NCBI RefSeq assembly: GCF_001945365.1
Contig: NZ_MSTQ01000007.1
Span: 186,001-250,000, forward strand
Source: Pseudomonas reinekei
Lineage (GTDB): Bacteria; Pseudomonadota; Gammaproteobacteria; Pseudomonadales; Pseudomonadaceae
Direction of reading: 5' to 3'
Length of the DNA stretch: 64,000 nt
The position numbers and the translations under genes are program-made. The notes under the pieces are model-generated. The model was given only the letters and a program-made list of their open reading frames with translations, did not search any database and was not told where the DNA came from. Position 1 is the stretch's first letter, and each line of letters begins with the position of its first letter. Shown here in pieces: positions 1 to 8,508 of this stretch.

Positions 1-314
1 AATGAGCGGCCGCTATTGAATAGCTGCTATTGGCTGATTCTGTTGAAAAATCGAACGCGATTTTCAAGGCAGAAAGGTATGCGTATGAGTTTGAAACTTG
101 AATGCCGCAAAGGGGCATTCGGACACAGATTTCAAGTAGCAACGCGCAAAAACAGACGCAGCGTTGTAGGAGATCCTTGAGAAGAACCGGCGTGCTGATA
201 TGCCTCGCAGCTAAGGTATAAAGCCCGCAGAAAGGTGATTTTTTTTCGAACCACCCGGCTGTGGAATGACGCTGGAGGCAGAGGTCGTAGACTTCTAGTT
301 TGGACAACCTTTAG
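1..314. other. Left margin without a recognised gene
   Basis: I see no credible coding region here. The stretch holds short inverted segments such as AATCGAACGCGATT near 50 and GAATGCCGC/GGGGCATTC near 101-120. No AATAAAGTCT-type TnsB site is visible, so it does not look like the missing end of the Tn7-like element. It lies downstream of the tniQ stop codon and could be transposon interior or another mobile remnant. The origin is unresolved. Confidence 0.4.
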
Positions 315-1958
315 CTATCTACGCTTGGATGCGTTGATGGCCTCTATGTAGTCGAGGAAATCTTTCGGCTTGGAGCGGCCCAACACCGTAGACAAGTATG
401 CTCTGGATTCGTGGTATTGGTCCCGATTTTCCAGGCAAGTCGAGAGCATGGGGATCATGGCGCACAGCTGGGCCATTGTGACCGCACCGCGCTGCGGTAA
501 AGCGATCGACTCGAACGCCGTTCGTAACATGCTCAGTAGCCGATAATCCCGGGCCTCCCAGTCAACATGGGGCTTGTTCACGTGCGCAGGTTTGGAGAAG
601 GTTTGCGCTTCAGCTATCAGCCAGTCTTTGTCGTTTCGGTAAAGCCAGGCGTAGAGAGGGGGCATTGTGTTCCTCAAAGCCTGGACTCCCAGCTCAGGAT
701 ACAAACCGTGCAGGTTTTGCCACTGACTTCTGTGCTCATCAATCTCGCGGCGATGCCTAGCTTTAAGTGCTGCGGCATAGGTCGCTGGATGGGCACGTAG
801 CAGCTTATTGATCGTGGAGACTGTGATTTGAAACTCTTCACAAAGCACCTGTTTCGATACGCCCTCAGCCAGTTTTGACAGCAGATCCTCTCTGAGCTGG
901 CCTTTTAGTCGTTTGGGCCTGAGAGCGTTTTTGGCAGGAGCCCCAGAGCTTGATAGCGAGACTCGCCTGTCAGGAGCCCGCGATGGAGTGCTTTCCACTT
1001 TCTGGGCTGATCTGGCCACTTCAACCTTATAGGCCTCTAGGAACGAGCGCAGATCATCAAATAGCCAATCAATCAGAACCAGATGTTTCAGAGGATGAAT
1101 GCTTCTGCGGGGGGAACGGACGAGCTGGTTTACAAAAGACTCCGAGCCTTTTTTGTCTGCCGGCAATGATTCAAAAAGATGAAAGCGGCGAAGCGGCTCT
1201 GTTCGCTCGAACAGTGACGCAGCTCTGCTCCCTTGAAGTACAGCTGTTCGATAGGCTGCGGCGACGGCGTAAGGTTCGAAAAACGTCGCTCGTCCGATGG
1301 CCGCAAGGTCGATGACATTGTCCGCCAAGGCCAAAAAAACTGGACGTGACCAGAGTTTCTGGGATGAGGCCTGTTCGATCAAGAATTTCTCGGCAGGTAG
1401 CGACCATTCAAACCGACCCGACCACCGTCTACTTTTGGTGGACGCCATGAGCCAAGCTTGATGGCGTGGACAGATCAGCACACCTGGATATTGGTGTGTG
1501 AGGTGCCAGTACGCTATGCCATGGACGTGCACATCCTCGCGCATACAGTACGGACATGCTTTCAATGGGTGTTCAGCGCCAAAGCCACTCGATACCAGGC
1601 CAAGTCGATATTTAATTGAGTCAATGCGATCGCTTTTTGCAGTTATTATCGCGTCTTCAATTTTAACTTCATTTTGAAATGGAACGAATAAAGAAAATAT
1701 TGTGTGATTAAGAAGAATAGATTCCGCAGTGCCCCAGTACCCGAACCCCGTTGTTTCTAACGCTGCAATTCCACAGGGAATATCATGTTTTATAAATTGT
1801 TGGCGCAGGCCCAACACAGCGATGGATGTCGTTGCAGGGCTTAAGTTACCCATCACCAGATGCTGTCGACTGCATAAGCTGAACAGTGTTTCGTCGGGTA
1901 GCCAGTCCAGCCGAGGGAATGGGCCTTCTACCCTTTCCTGATCTGAAGCGGCGCTCAT
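315..1958 (-). CDS. TniQ/TnsD-like transposition target-selection protein
   Basis: A 547-residue protein of the TniQ family, close in length to Tn7 TnsD. An N-terminal TniQ region carries a zinc-finger pattern: C135 and C138 (CPYC), then C163 and H166 (CPRH). The C-terminal half has a helix-turn-helix-like stretch near residues 355-385 and the W-LY-ND-DWL pattern typical of TnsD. TnsD proteins bind a specific chromosomal attachment site and recruit TnsC, so this is the likely target selector of the element. The ATG at 1958 has a strong AGGAGG ribosome site just upstream. The gene is divergent from tnsA across about 660 bases, whereas Tn7 has tnsD in the same operon. Family assignment is firm; the target site is unknown. 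Confidence 0.85.
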   Translation of the reverse strand: MSAASDQERVEGPFPRLDWLPDETLFSLCSRQHLVMGNLSPATTSIAVLGLRQQFIKHDIPCGIAALETTGFGYWGTAESILLNHTIFSLFVPFQNEVKIEDAIITAKSDRIDSIKYRLGLVSSGFGAEHPLKACPYCMREDVHVHGIAYWHLTHQYPGVLICPRHQAWLMASTKSRRWSGRFEWSLPAEKFLIEQASSQKLWSRPVFLALADNVIDLAAIGRATFFEPYAVAAAYRTAVLQGSRAASLFERTEPLRRFHLFESLPADKKGSESFVNQLVRSPRRSIHPLKHLVLIDWLFDDLRSFLEAYKVEVARSAQKVESTPSRAPDRRVSLSSSGAPAKNALRPKRLKGQLREDLLSKLAEGVSKQVLCEEFQITVSTINKLLRAHPATYAAALKARHRREIDEHRSQWQNLHGLYPELGVQALRNTMPPLYAWLYRNDKDWLIAEAQTFSKPAHVNKPHVDWEARDYRLLSMLRTAFESIALPQRGAVTMAQLCAMIPMLSTCLENRDQYHESRAYLSTVLGRSKPKDFLDYIEAINASKRR

Positions 1959-2615
1959 GCGGCCTCCTAGTCGGGGTCCGAGGAAATTAGTATAGCGGCC
2001 GGCAACTGATGCTTCGCATCCATTCCGCCTTAACGGCGGATGGTTATGCGCGAATCAGAGGTCCCATAACTGATGGAATCTACCACCTGTTTTTTATTTC
2101 TTTATCATCTAGACAGACTGGTTTTTGGCTCTCCAAGCACCGAAAATACTGGAGTTTCAGCATAAATCCGCCGGCGGCGGCGGAACTTAGCTTATTTATT
2201 CCAGTTGTCAGTTGCCATTTTTCGGCGGTACCATGCTGCGTTAAGTAACGGTTACGAAAGGCGCAAGTTCTGCCTAATTAGCGTAGAGGTAGCTGCCAAG
2301 GTGCAGCCAGCTGAAATTAGATAGTTGCCGGCCTATTAATCAGGCCTGAGGAAAACAACATGGAAACTGGATAGAAAACCCAGGAGCCAGATAGACAAAG
2401 GCCCAAGTGTGACCTTGGGCCTCTGAGGATAAGTCAGCTTTCGACTCCTGACGAATCCATTGTCCATTCACTAGCGTAGGGCGTCAAGCCCTGCACGGCT
2501 CCGCTCATCCCGAGAAAAGTAAATTGCGCGTGGTGTAGCCCTCGGCGTGCCAATGCGCTATTGGACTGCTTATTCATCCGATACAGGTGGACTGTTATAC
2601 GTTGCCTGCTAACGA
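1959..2615. other. Divergent control region between tniQ and tnsA
   Basis: This 657-base gap separates the divergent tniQ and tnsA genes, so promoters for both should lie here. I see no credible gene. The sequence is locally AT-rich around 2090-2210 and has a GC-rich hairpin at 2399-2422. A partial TnsB-like match (GACAGACT, 2112-2119) lacks the TTTATTT half and points the wrong way for a left end, so I do not call an end here. Confidence 0.5.
2399..2422. terminator. Hairpin, weak terminator candidate
   Basis: AGGCCCAAG and CTTGGGCCT form a 9-bp stem around a 6-base loop. There is no long T-run on the plus strand and only a short one on the minus strand, so a terminator role is uncertain. 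It lies upstream of tnsA and could shield the tns operon from read-through. Confidence 0.35.
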
Positions 2616-3602
2616 TTGAATGGACGATGGATAAAATTAGTGAATCTTAAAAAATCGTTATTTCGCATTATAGGTCGACAAGGCCGCTTCAAGTGGGGAG
2701 ATAACTACTTAGCCGGAATTTACGCAGTTCCTAGTGAAGCTCCCAAGGGCTCTCGTATTTGCCGCCTTAATAGCAGGAAGCTTGTCCGGGCACTGCATCT
2801 TCTTTCTACACCTGAAAGGATCTTTGCTCAACTAGCTCTTTATAATCCCGATGTATTTGAGTTACACGAGCAGAAAATGCTCAACCCAATTCCATACGTT
2901 CATCCACTTCAAGGGCACCCCTTAGCTGCCGGACTGGAACTTCTGCCAGTCAAGGGAACATCATTAATAGCAGAGGAAATCGGGCTTAAACACGCGACCG
3001 TAGTCGTGACATACGGTGATGGTGAACGCCAGAGGGTTCCCCACCCCTACCTGGGCGATCTGCTTCTCTATATTCAACCGCAAGGCTCAGTCCCCTACGC
3101 TGTGAATTGGACAGTGAAGTTGAGTGCGATGGATTTTGATGAGGTCGCTCGTGGAAGCTTGAAGAGCCTAGCGAAACAGAAAGAAGACCGCGAGAAAGCT
3201 CGCTTGCGGCATGCCTTGGAGGAGGCGTACTACCATAGTGCAGGTATCAGGACTGTGAGGGTTTCTAGGGACCTGCTGGATCCAGTCTTGGTGACCAACT
3301 TGGATCTTCTATATGGCTATCATGATCGCGAAATCAGCCTCGAATCTAATCTTCTCGAGGACTTTGCTCACGACGTCGGTGACTGTGTCGCTCATGGGAG
3401 GCCGGTAGCGTCTGTTGCCTTAACGTATGGAAAGCGGTGGGGGCGGCGTGATCTGTTTCTGACGAAGATCTACAAAGACATATGGGAGCGTAAGCTACGG
3501 GTCAGTTTGTTTGAGCCGATTCTTATCGATCATCCATTGGTGACGGATGCGCCGGATGTTCTGCAAGTCTATGGCTCACTTTTTGCTGGATTGCCCGAAT
3601 GA
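2616..3602 (+). CDS. tnsA: TnsA-like transposase endonuclease subunit
   Basis: A 328-residue TnsA-family protein. In Tn7, TnsA nicks the 5' ends of the transposon and, with TnsB, allows cut-and-paste movement. Expected nuclease residues are visible: a glutamate in the STPER region (E67) or slightly later, D148 in YLGDLL, and K168 in NWTVK, which fits the D-(x)n-QxK-like layout of TnsA. The first codon used is TTG at 2616; GTG at 2640 is an alternative with a weak purine-rich stretch before it, so the start is unsettled. The last codons overlap tnsB through ATGA, indicating co-translation. The presence of TnsA separates this element from the Tn5053/Tn402 group, which lacks it. Confidence 0.85.
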   Translation: MNGRWIKLVNLKKSLFRIIGRQGRFKWGDNYLAGIYAVPSEAPKGSRICRLNSRKLVRALHLLSTPERIFAQLALYNPDVFELHEQKMLNPIPYVHPLQGHPLAAGLELLPVKGTSLIAEEIGLKHATVVVTYGDGERQRVPHPYLGDLLLYIQPQGSVPYAVNWTVKLSAMDFDEVARGSLKSLAKQKEDREKARLRHALEEAYYHSAGIRTVRVSRDLLDPVLVTNLDLLYGYHDREISLESNLLEDFAHDVGDCVAHGRPVASVALTYGKRWGRRDLFLTKIYKDIWERKLRVSLFEPILIDHPLVTDAPDVLQVYGSLFAGLPE

Positions 3603-5632
3603 TCACTGGCTCCAAGCTGAAAGCACCTGAGGGATTCAAAGGGCTGACGAAGGATGTCGAATACTATTTCCTTGCAAGTGACGGCAAGGCAAACAGGGCG
3701 CGCCTTGTATTTTTTGATGAAAAAGGCACCACTGCGAGCTTGCTAACGTTTTCCCGGCCTGAATTTGATCTGGCGTTGACCAATGGTGATCTTGTGGAAT
3801 GTGGCAGTGACCCCACACCTCCCTGGTTGAAAGGCATCAGCGGTACTTCTGTAGACCAATTGGAAAAAGATCGAGTCAGACCGACAAAAAGCTACGATGA
3901 AATGGTCAACAACCGTTACCTCGCCATAGCTAATTTGGTAGAAAATTCGGAGGATATCCTCTCGAGCGATAGGCCCGAATCGGTTATTAACGCCCATGCC
4001 GATCAGCTGTCACCTAAGCAGGTCGGCGCCCGGTTGAGGTTTTGGTTTTTTACCTATCTGGTGTTCGGCCGCTCGAAATGGGCGCTTATGCCCAAATTCG
4101 ACCGCTGCGGGAAAGGCAAAAGGGTACAGGCAGCAGACGGGAAAATATTGGGAAGGCCGCCTAAGTCGGGACTCAAATCCCGATTCCCTGCTACGCCCGA
4201 AATGCAGGCTTCTATCATAAACGGATTCATTAAATATAATGATAAAACCAAATCTGACGCTGAGATTTTTGGTGACGTGCTGGTGGGTGAGTTCGGTTGT
4301 GTTCCTTTAACAACCTCGAAAGGAAAAAAGAAGTTCTATCAACCCGAAGGTAAGCCATTTCCCACGAAAGGACAGTACGACTATTATCTTGGTCAGGTGA
4401 TAAGCACCAAGGCGTATAGGAAAGCACGTAGAGGTCCGAGCGGGGCTCGAGCGAAGTCCGGTTTTATTGGAAGCTTTTCTCATGACTTGGTCAATGTAAA
4501 CCAACTTGTTGAGTTTGATGGTTACAACCCCAAAGGCAAGATATCTGGCTTGCTAGAAGGTTCCGCTATGGATTCAGCCTGTGTGGTTCGAGGAGTCTGT
4601 GGCCTGTCTGGAGCCGTCGTCGCCTTGGGATTCTCCGAAAACAAGGAAAACATGGAAGCTTATCGCATGGCCCTGTTTTCGATGGCCATTAGGAAGGTCA
4701 AATTTGCCTCGTTGTTCGGATTGACGATTAGAGAGGAGGAATGGCCCACTTACGGTCTGCCACAAAACATCGTCTTCGACCGTGGGCCCGGCTCTACCAT
4801 GGGCGTACCGATCCGTTCAGAAGCAGTCGCTCGTGGCGAAATGATGAGTTGGTTATCCAGGCTTGAGCTGACTCCTACCCACTCGGGTCAGTCGAAAGCG
4901 ACGGTTGAATCGTCACACCCTCGGACCAAGTCTGACAATGATCAGCCAACACATTTTCATAGCTCGCTCAACTTTGTCGAGATGTCCAAGCGGCATATTC
5001 TTCAAGCTATTTACGATAACCATGCTTCAGATGCTGAAGGGAAGATGACGCCTGAGATGTTGGAGGGGGGCTTCAGTCCAACCCCACATAATATTTACAA
5101 GTTCTATAGTGATCTTGGTTACGATGCGGGGACGGAGGTTAGTTTTGACTACGCCGTGAGAGAATTCCTGACTCCTCATCCGGCGCACATAAAAAGGAGT
5201 GGGGTTTATTTTTATGGCCGCAAGTACAACTCTTCAAAGCTAATTGATACCGAAGTTTTTGACAGGATTGCGCTCAATGGCCAGATATCTGTCACAGCTT
5301 ATGTGATGACCATGTGTGTCAGACATATCTGGATCGAGTTAGAAGGCGTCTTGTATGAACTCGACTTTGTAAAGCCGGCGAGCGTCCATCCCAGCAGTGT
5401 CGATATTTCGCTGTCGGATCTTCAAGTGCTCAATGAGAATCGGCTGCGCGGGAAGGCTCAGCTTCGTGAAGAACAGCCCGCGATCCTCCAGGATCGCAAT
5501 GCCCAGTTTCTTCACGCAACAGGCAAAGCCTGGGACAGTGGTACCCGCAGGCTGGGACGTCCTGCGAAGGGCGGAGCGGCCGAGCGTGATGCCGCTGACC
5601 AGAAGCGGTTGATGGGGAAAGGCCATGACTAA
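3599..5632 (+). CDS. tnsB: TnsB-like DDE transposase
   Basis: A 677-residue transposase of the TnsB/Mu-type DDE (rve) family. It cuts the 3' ends of the transposon and joins them to target DNA. Candidate catalytic residues are D307 (VEFDGY), D394 (VFDRGPG) and E437 (TVESSHP), in the correct order and with plausible spacing. The region before D307 would bind the end repeats, and the C-terminal part resembles the Mu-transposase C-terminal beta-barrel. It overlaps tnsA by 4 bases and tnsC by 8 bases. Its natural DNA partner is probably the AGACTTTATTT repeat set at 15395-15533. No frameshift or loss of an active-site residue is seen. Confidence 0.9.
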   Translation: MITGSKLKAPEGFKGLTKDVEYYFLASDGKANRARLVFFDEKGTTASLLTFSRPEFDLALTNGDLVECGSDPTPPWLKGISGTSVDQLEKDRVRPTKSYDEMVNNRYLAIANLVENSEDILSSDRPESVINAHADQLSPKQVGARLRFWFFTYLVFGRSKWALMPKFDRCGKGKRVQAADGKILGRPPKSGLKSRFPATPEMQASIINGFIKYNDKTKSDAEIFGDVLVGEFGCVPLTTSKGKKKFYQPEGKPFPTKGQYDYYLGQVISTKAYRKARRGPSGARAKSGFIGSFSHDLVNVNQLVEFDGYNPKGKISGLLEGSAMDSACVVRGVCGLSGAVVALGFSENKENMEAYRMALFSMAIRKVKFASLFGLTIREEEWPTYGLPQNIVFDRGPGSTMGVPIRSEAVARGEMMSWLSRLELTPTHSGQSKATVESSHPRTKSDNDQPTHFHSSLNFVEMSKRHILQAIYDNHASDAEGKMTPEMLEGGFSPTPHNIYKFYSDLGYDAGTEVSFDYAVREFLTPHPAHIKRSGVYFYGRKYNSSKLIDTEVFDRIALNGQISVTAYVMTMCVRHIWIELEGVLYELDFVKPASVHPSSVDISLSDLQVLNENRLRGKAQLREEQPAILQDRNAQFLHATGKAWDSGTRRLGRPAKGGAAERDAADQKRLMGKGHD

Positions 5633-6977
5633 CATCTTTTCCACGCGATTTGACGGACCGGACACGCTGGCTGATATCCAGCGGTTGGTTACAGTGCATC
5701 CTGATCCGGTGACCGGTCTTGAGGAGTTGAGCCCCGCATTGGCCGCTGAACGTTTGTCTGAGGCCCTCAAGACGATTTTCCTTCCCAACCAGTTTTCTTT
5801 GGACTTCATCAAAGACAGCGTTGATCGTGCGCGCAGCTTTTCGGCCGAGAGTTTTTCCACTGACCAGCAATATCAGCGGCGGCTATATCACCCCCCCGAG
5901 GATGAGGCGTTTCCTATATGCCTCACCGGCCTTGCTGGCGTTGGGAAGAGCCAAACTATCAGTGGGCTGAAGAAGGTAATGCCTGGACCTGCACCTTATG
6001 CATCCGTCCATTACCATGAACCACATACCTTAATCTCGTACTGGTACGCCAGCGCAAGGGGTAAGGCTGGCGGCAGGCAGTTGTTAGAAGACTTCCTCGG
6101 CGGCGACGCGACAGGAGTTAGAGCGAACACATCAAAGCTGCTGACGGAGTGCCGGCGTAGGGTCAATCGTGACGGTGTGTCACTAATGATGCTCGAAGAG
6201 ATGCAGCATCAGAGCACTGGTCAAGGCGTAGCCCGGGTCACCGATATCCTCCTCACCATGGCAGGGCTTGGGGTCCCGATGGTCTATGTGGCGAACTACA
6301 GCTTGGGTCACAAATTGCTGACAAGGAATAGTGAGGATAAGCAACGGCTTCTTTCCGAGCCCCGCGTAATGCTGCCGGACCATCCTGACTCGAAGGCTTG
6401 GGAGGAATATGTTCGAGAATGCATCCGGGTGAGCGGACGGCGCGTATCTGCAGATCCAGCCGCCCTTATACATGAGCTGTATCGCTGGACGTTCGGTATA
6501 AAGCGTCTGGCGGTCCAACTGATCAAGGTGGCGTATTTAGAAGCCCGGGCGGCCCGTCGCCATACGATTACTTTGGAGGACGTCAACAATGCATACCTTT
6601 CAGCCTCTTACTCCAGCAGTAGGGACGATGTCGAGGAGCTAATTCGCATCAGCGTTCATAAGAATAAAACCGGAGCCAGGCCTGACCTTCGTTGTCCGTT
6701 CCCGGTGCCGGTGCCATCAAACGTCTTGAGCTTCAGCAAGGAAGATCGTGCTGCACGGGTGAGCGAGAGGGCTTTTGTGTCATCCCTGACAGCCGAAGAG
6801 CTTAAGACTTTCAAGCAGCTCCATCCGCCAGGATCACCTTCCAACCCATCTTCGAAGCCCGAACGTGAGAAGAAACCAGCCTTACCCAAGCAAACTCGGG
6901 AGGGCTTGGAGGATGCATACAACCGACTGCTATTCGAATCCAAAGGGTCGACTAAGCCGCGAGGGCCTGCAAAGTAA
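5625..6977 (+). CDS. tnsC: TnsC-like AAA+ transposition regulator ATPase
   Basis: A 450-residue AAA+ ATPase that would link the TniQ/TnsD target complex to TnsAB. The P-loop is GLAGVGKS at residues 102-109. The Walker B strand reads LMMLEE at 187-192, with glutamate where aspartate is common. The region around residues 280-330 (IKRLAVQLIKVAYLEAR) looks like the helical lid of TnsC/TniB proteins. A proline- and lysine-rich tail (about residues 395-450) could bind TnsA/TnsB, as the Tn7 TnsC tail does; that is inference. The gene overlaps tnsB by 8 bases and ends 45 bases before the convergent sirtuin gene, which begins the cargo. Confidence 0.88.
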   Translation: MTNIFSTRFDGPDTLADIQRLVTVHPDPVTGLEELSPALAAERLSEALKTIFLPNQFSLDFIKDSVDRARSFSAESFSTDQQYQRRLYHPPEDEAFPICLTGLAGVGKSQTISGLKKVMPGPAPYASVHYHEPHTLISYWYASARGKAGGRQLLEDFLGGDATGVRANTSKLLTECRRRVNRDGVSLMMLEEMQHQSTGQGVARVTDILLTMAGLGVPMVYVANYSLGHKLLTRNSEDKQRLLSEPRVMLPDHPDSKAWEEYVRECIRVSGRRVSADPAALIHELYRWTFGIKRLAVQLIKVAYLEARAARRHTITLEDVNNAYLSASYSSSRDDVEELIRISVHKNKTGARPDLRCPFPVPVPSNVLSFSKEDRAARVSERAFVSSLTAEELKTFKQLHPPGSPSNPSSKPEREKKPALPKQTREGLEDAYNRLLFESKGSTKPRGPAK

Positions 6978-7021
6978 GTGGGATGAAAGCATGAGCACAT
7001 CCTGCTGAGCTGCTGCCAGCT

Positions 7022-7783
7022 CTATCTCGAGGGTGTCACCTGCAATAGCGCAGGCATCACCTGCGCGGCCGAGCCCATCAGCATCAATTCGTTTGGGGCT
7101 CTCAGGCAAACGTCTGCGATGTTGACGTGGATAACTGTCGCGCCTGATGCCAATGCGATTTCAGGAATATCCGCCGCAGGCCTGACTTTTCCTGACGTTC
7201 CCACGGAGATCAGGACGTCGCAATTTCTGACCGCGGCCATTGCTGCTTTCCAGGCTCCCGCAGGCAGATCCTCTCCAAACCACACAACTCCAGGCCGGAG
7301 CTTCCCATTGCACCGTGTGCACCGGGGCGGCTCTACCCATTCTCCTTCTGCAGAAACCTGAAGCTGATCAATTGTGATTACCGCCGGACGCTTGCAGGCA
7401 AAACAGATCGGATTCATCAAGCTGCCGTGCAAATGCACGACGTTCTGAGACCCCGCGCGCTCGTGCAGGTCATCGATATTCTGAGTGATGACCGAAACCT
7501 GTTTGCCGGTGGCCGCCAGTCGACTAATCGAAAGATGAGCGGCGTTTGGTTGGGCCTGGCCAGCTTGAGAGCGCCGCCACAGATACCAGCCCCAAACCAG
7601 TTGAGGGTTCTCTCGAAAAGCCTGTGCCGTTTCCAATCTTTCAGGGTCGTGTTTTTCCCAAAGGCCTGTGAGTTTGTCTCGAAATGTTGGAATTCCTCTT
7701 GCCGCAGAGATGCCGGAGCCGGTGAAAAACACGACTTTTCGAGCGGTGGCCAAAGCTCCGGCGGCTCTATCCCGATCGTTCAT
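7022..7783 (-). CDS. Sirtuin, NAD-dependent protein deacylase (CobB-like)
   Basis: A 253-residue Sir2-family enzyme. It would use NAD+ to remove acyl groups from lysines, giving nicotinamide and O-acyl-ADP-ribose. Full motif set: NAD loop GSGIS at 22-26, TQNID at 100-104, catalytic His in HLHG (H119), and zinc ligands C127, C130, C155 and C158. Y67 and R70 match the YxxR motif of desuccinylase/demalonylase sirtuins, so acidic acyl groups may be substrates. Its ATG overlaps the stop of the upstream small gene (ATGA), so both are read from one message. It points against tnsC. It is a free-standing sirtuin, not the Sir2-effector fusion of known antiphage systems, so a defence role is not shown. 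Confidence 0.88.
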   Translation of the reverse strand: MNDRDRAAGALATARKVVFFTGSGISAARGIPTFRDKLTGLWEKHDPERLETAQAFRENPQLVWGWYLWRRSQAGQAQPNAAHLSISRLAATGKQVSVITQNIDDLHERAGSQNVVHLHGSLMNPICFACKRPAVITIDQLQVSAEGEWVEPPRCTRCNGKLRPGVVWFGEDLPAGAWKAAMAAVRNCDVLISVGTSGKVRPAADIPEIALASGATVIHVNIADVCLRAPNELMLMGSAAQVMPALLQVTPSR

Positions 7784-8055
7784 CTGGGGTTTTTCGCGTC
7801 TGTACCGTAAACGATAGGGGAGTGATAGCTGCTTTCGATTGAGGAGCTGAAGACTGGACCCGATGGGGATACGTCAGAACCTGATGATTCTTCAATCCGT
7901 CCAGCAAGGAGCATCTGGAACTGGTCTGGGTAGTGACGCAGGAGAAACTTGGCGTCACGGCGTATACGCTCTGGCAACGAGGAGTCTCGGGATAGCTCGA
8001 GCAGAAACTCTCTCGTTTGGATGACAGCCCGAGTGCGTTCATTCGGCATGGTCAT
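7780..8055 (-). CDS. Small BPSL0761-family protein
   Basis: A 91-residue protein whose N-terminal half (MTMPNERTRAV, then REFLLELSRD) resembles the small proteins called BPSL0761 family in Burkholderia and Pseudomonas. These have no established function. Residues 1-50 look helical and charged, with the LRHYP stretch near 43-47; the rest is serine-rich and probably disordered. It lies directly upstream of the sirtuin with a 4-base overlap, so the two form a transcriptional pair. In this family the gene often sits in genomic islands. A role as sirtuin substrate or regulator would be guesswork. Confidence 0.65.
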   Translation of the reverse strand: MTMPNERTRAVIQTREFLLELSRDSSLPERIRRDAKFLLRHYPDQFQMLLAGRIEESSGSDVSPSGPVFSSSIESSYHSPIVYGTDAKNPR

Positions 8056-8508
8056 ATTGAGGCCTCAGAATCATCGCGCAGCAGTACTTGGGTTTTCATG
8101 CTCCGCAGGTCGTCAATTTAGCTCTCTCGGGTTGACCTAAGGGCATAACAGGCCGATCTGCATCTTGTTCCGTGCCTGCCGATGTTGCGCCCTCGATGGA
8201 AGACGACTTGATCATCGGGTCACTTCGGCCGTTCACCAGGGATGATAAGCCTGAGCACGCTCCAAGCCGAGCTTGATGCGACGAAAGCCGCTCGCAAGAA
8301 ATTCAGATACATAGAGCTGGTGTCGGTGAAACCCGCGAGATAACACGATCCACGACGGATTCGTATGAACAGTTCCCCCGACTCGCAGAATGTATTTATG
8401 ATGGGTAAAGGCGAATGGCCACTCCCGCTGCCCTCCTGGGAGCCAGGTGAGGCGCTACAAACGCGTTTCGCCGTTACTCATAGATTATGTTCAGAAGGAT
8501 GCTGGCCG
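8056..8508. other. Divergent intergenic region between the sirtuin pair and the Gabija-like pair
   Basis: A 453-base gap between the leftward sirtuin unit and the rightward OLD-nuclease unit. Promoters for both should lie here. A 33-codon frame at 8242-8343 (MISLSTLQAELDAT at its start) is followed by other stops; it may be a gene remnant but has no clear ribosome site. An in-frame ATG at 8365 opens the nuclease frame early, but its first 48 residues do not look like family sequence. Confidence 0.45.

Noticed and set aside
2112-2119. GACAGACT as a possible left-end TnsB site
   Set aside because: Only 8 bases match, the TTTATTT half is missing and the orientation is that of the right end.
8365-8508. 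48-residue N-terminal extension of the OLD nuclease
   Set aside because: No ribosome site at 8365 and no family likeness; the GTG at 8509 has AGAAGGA upstream and starts the conserved sequence.
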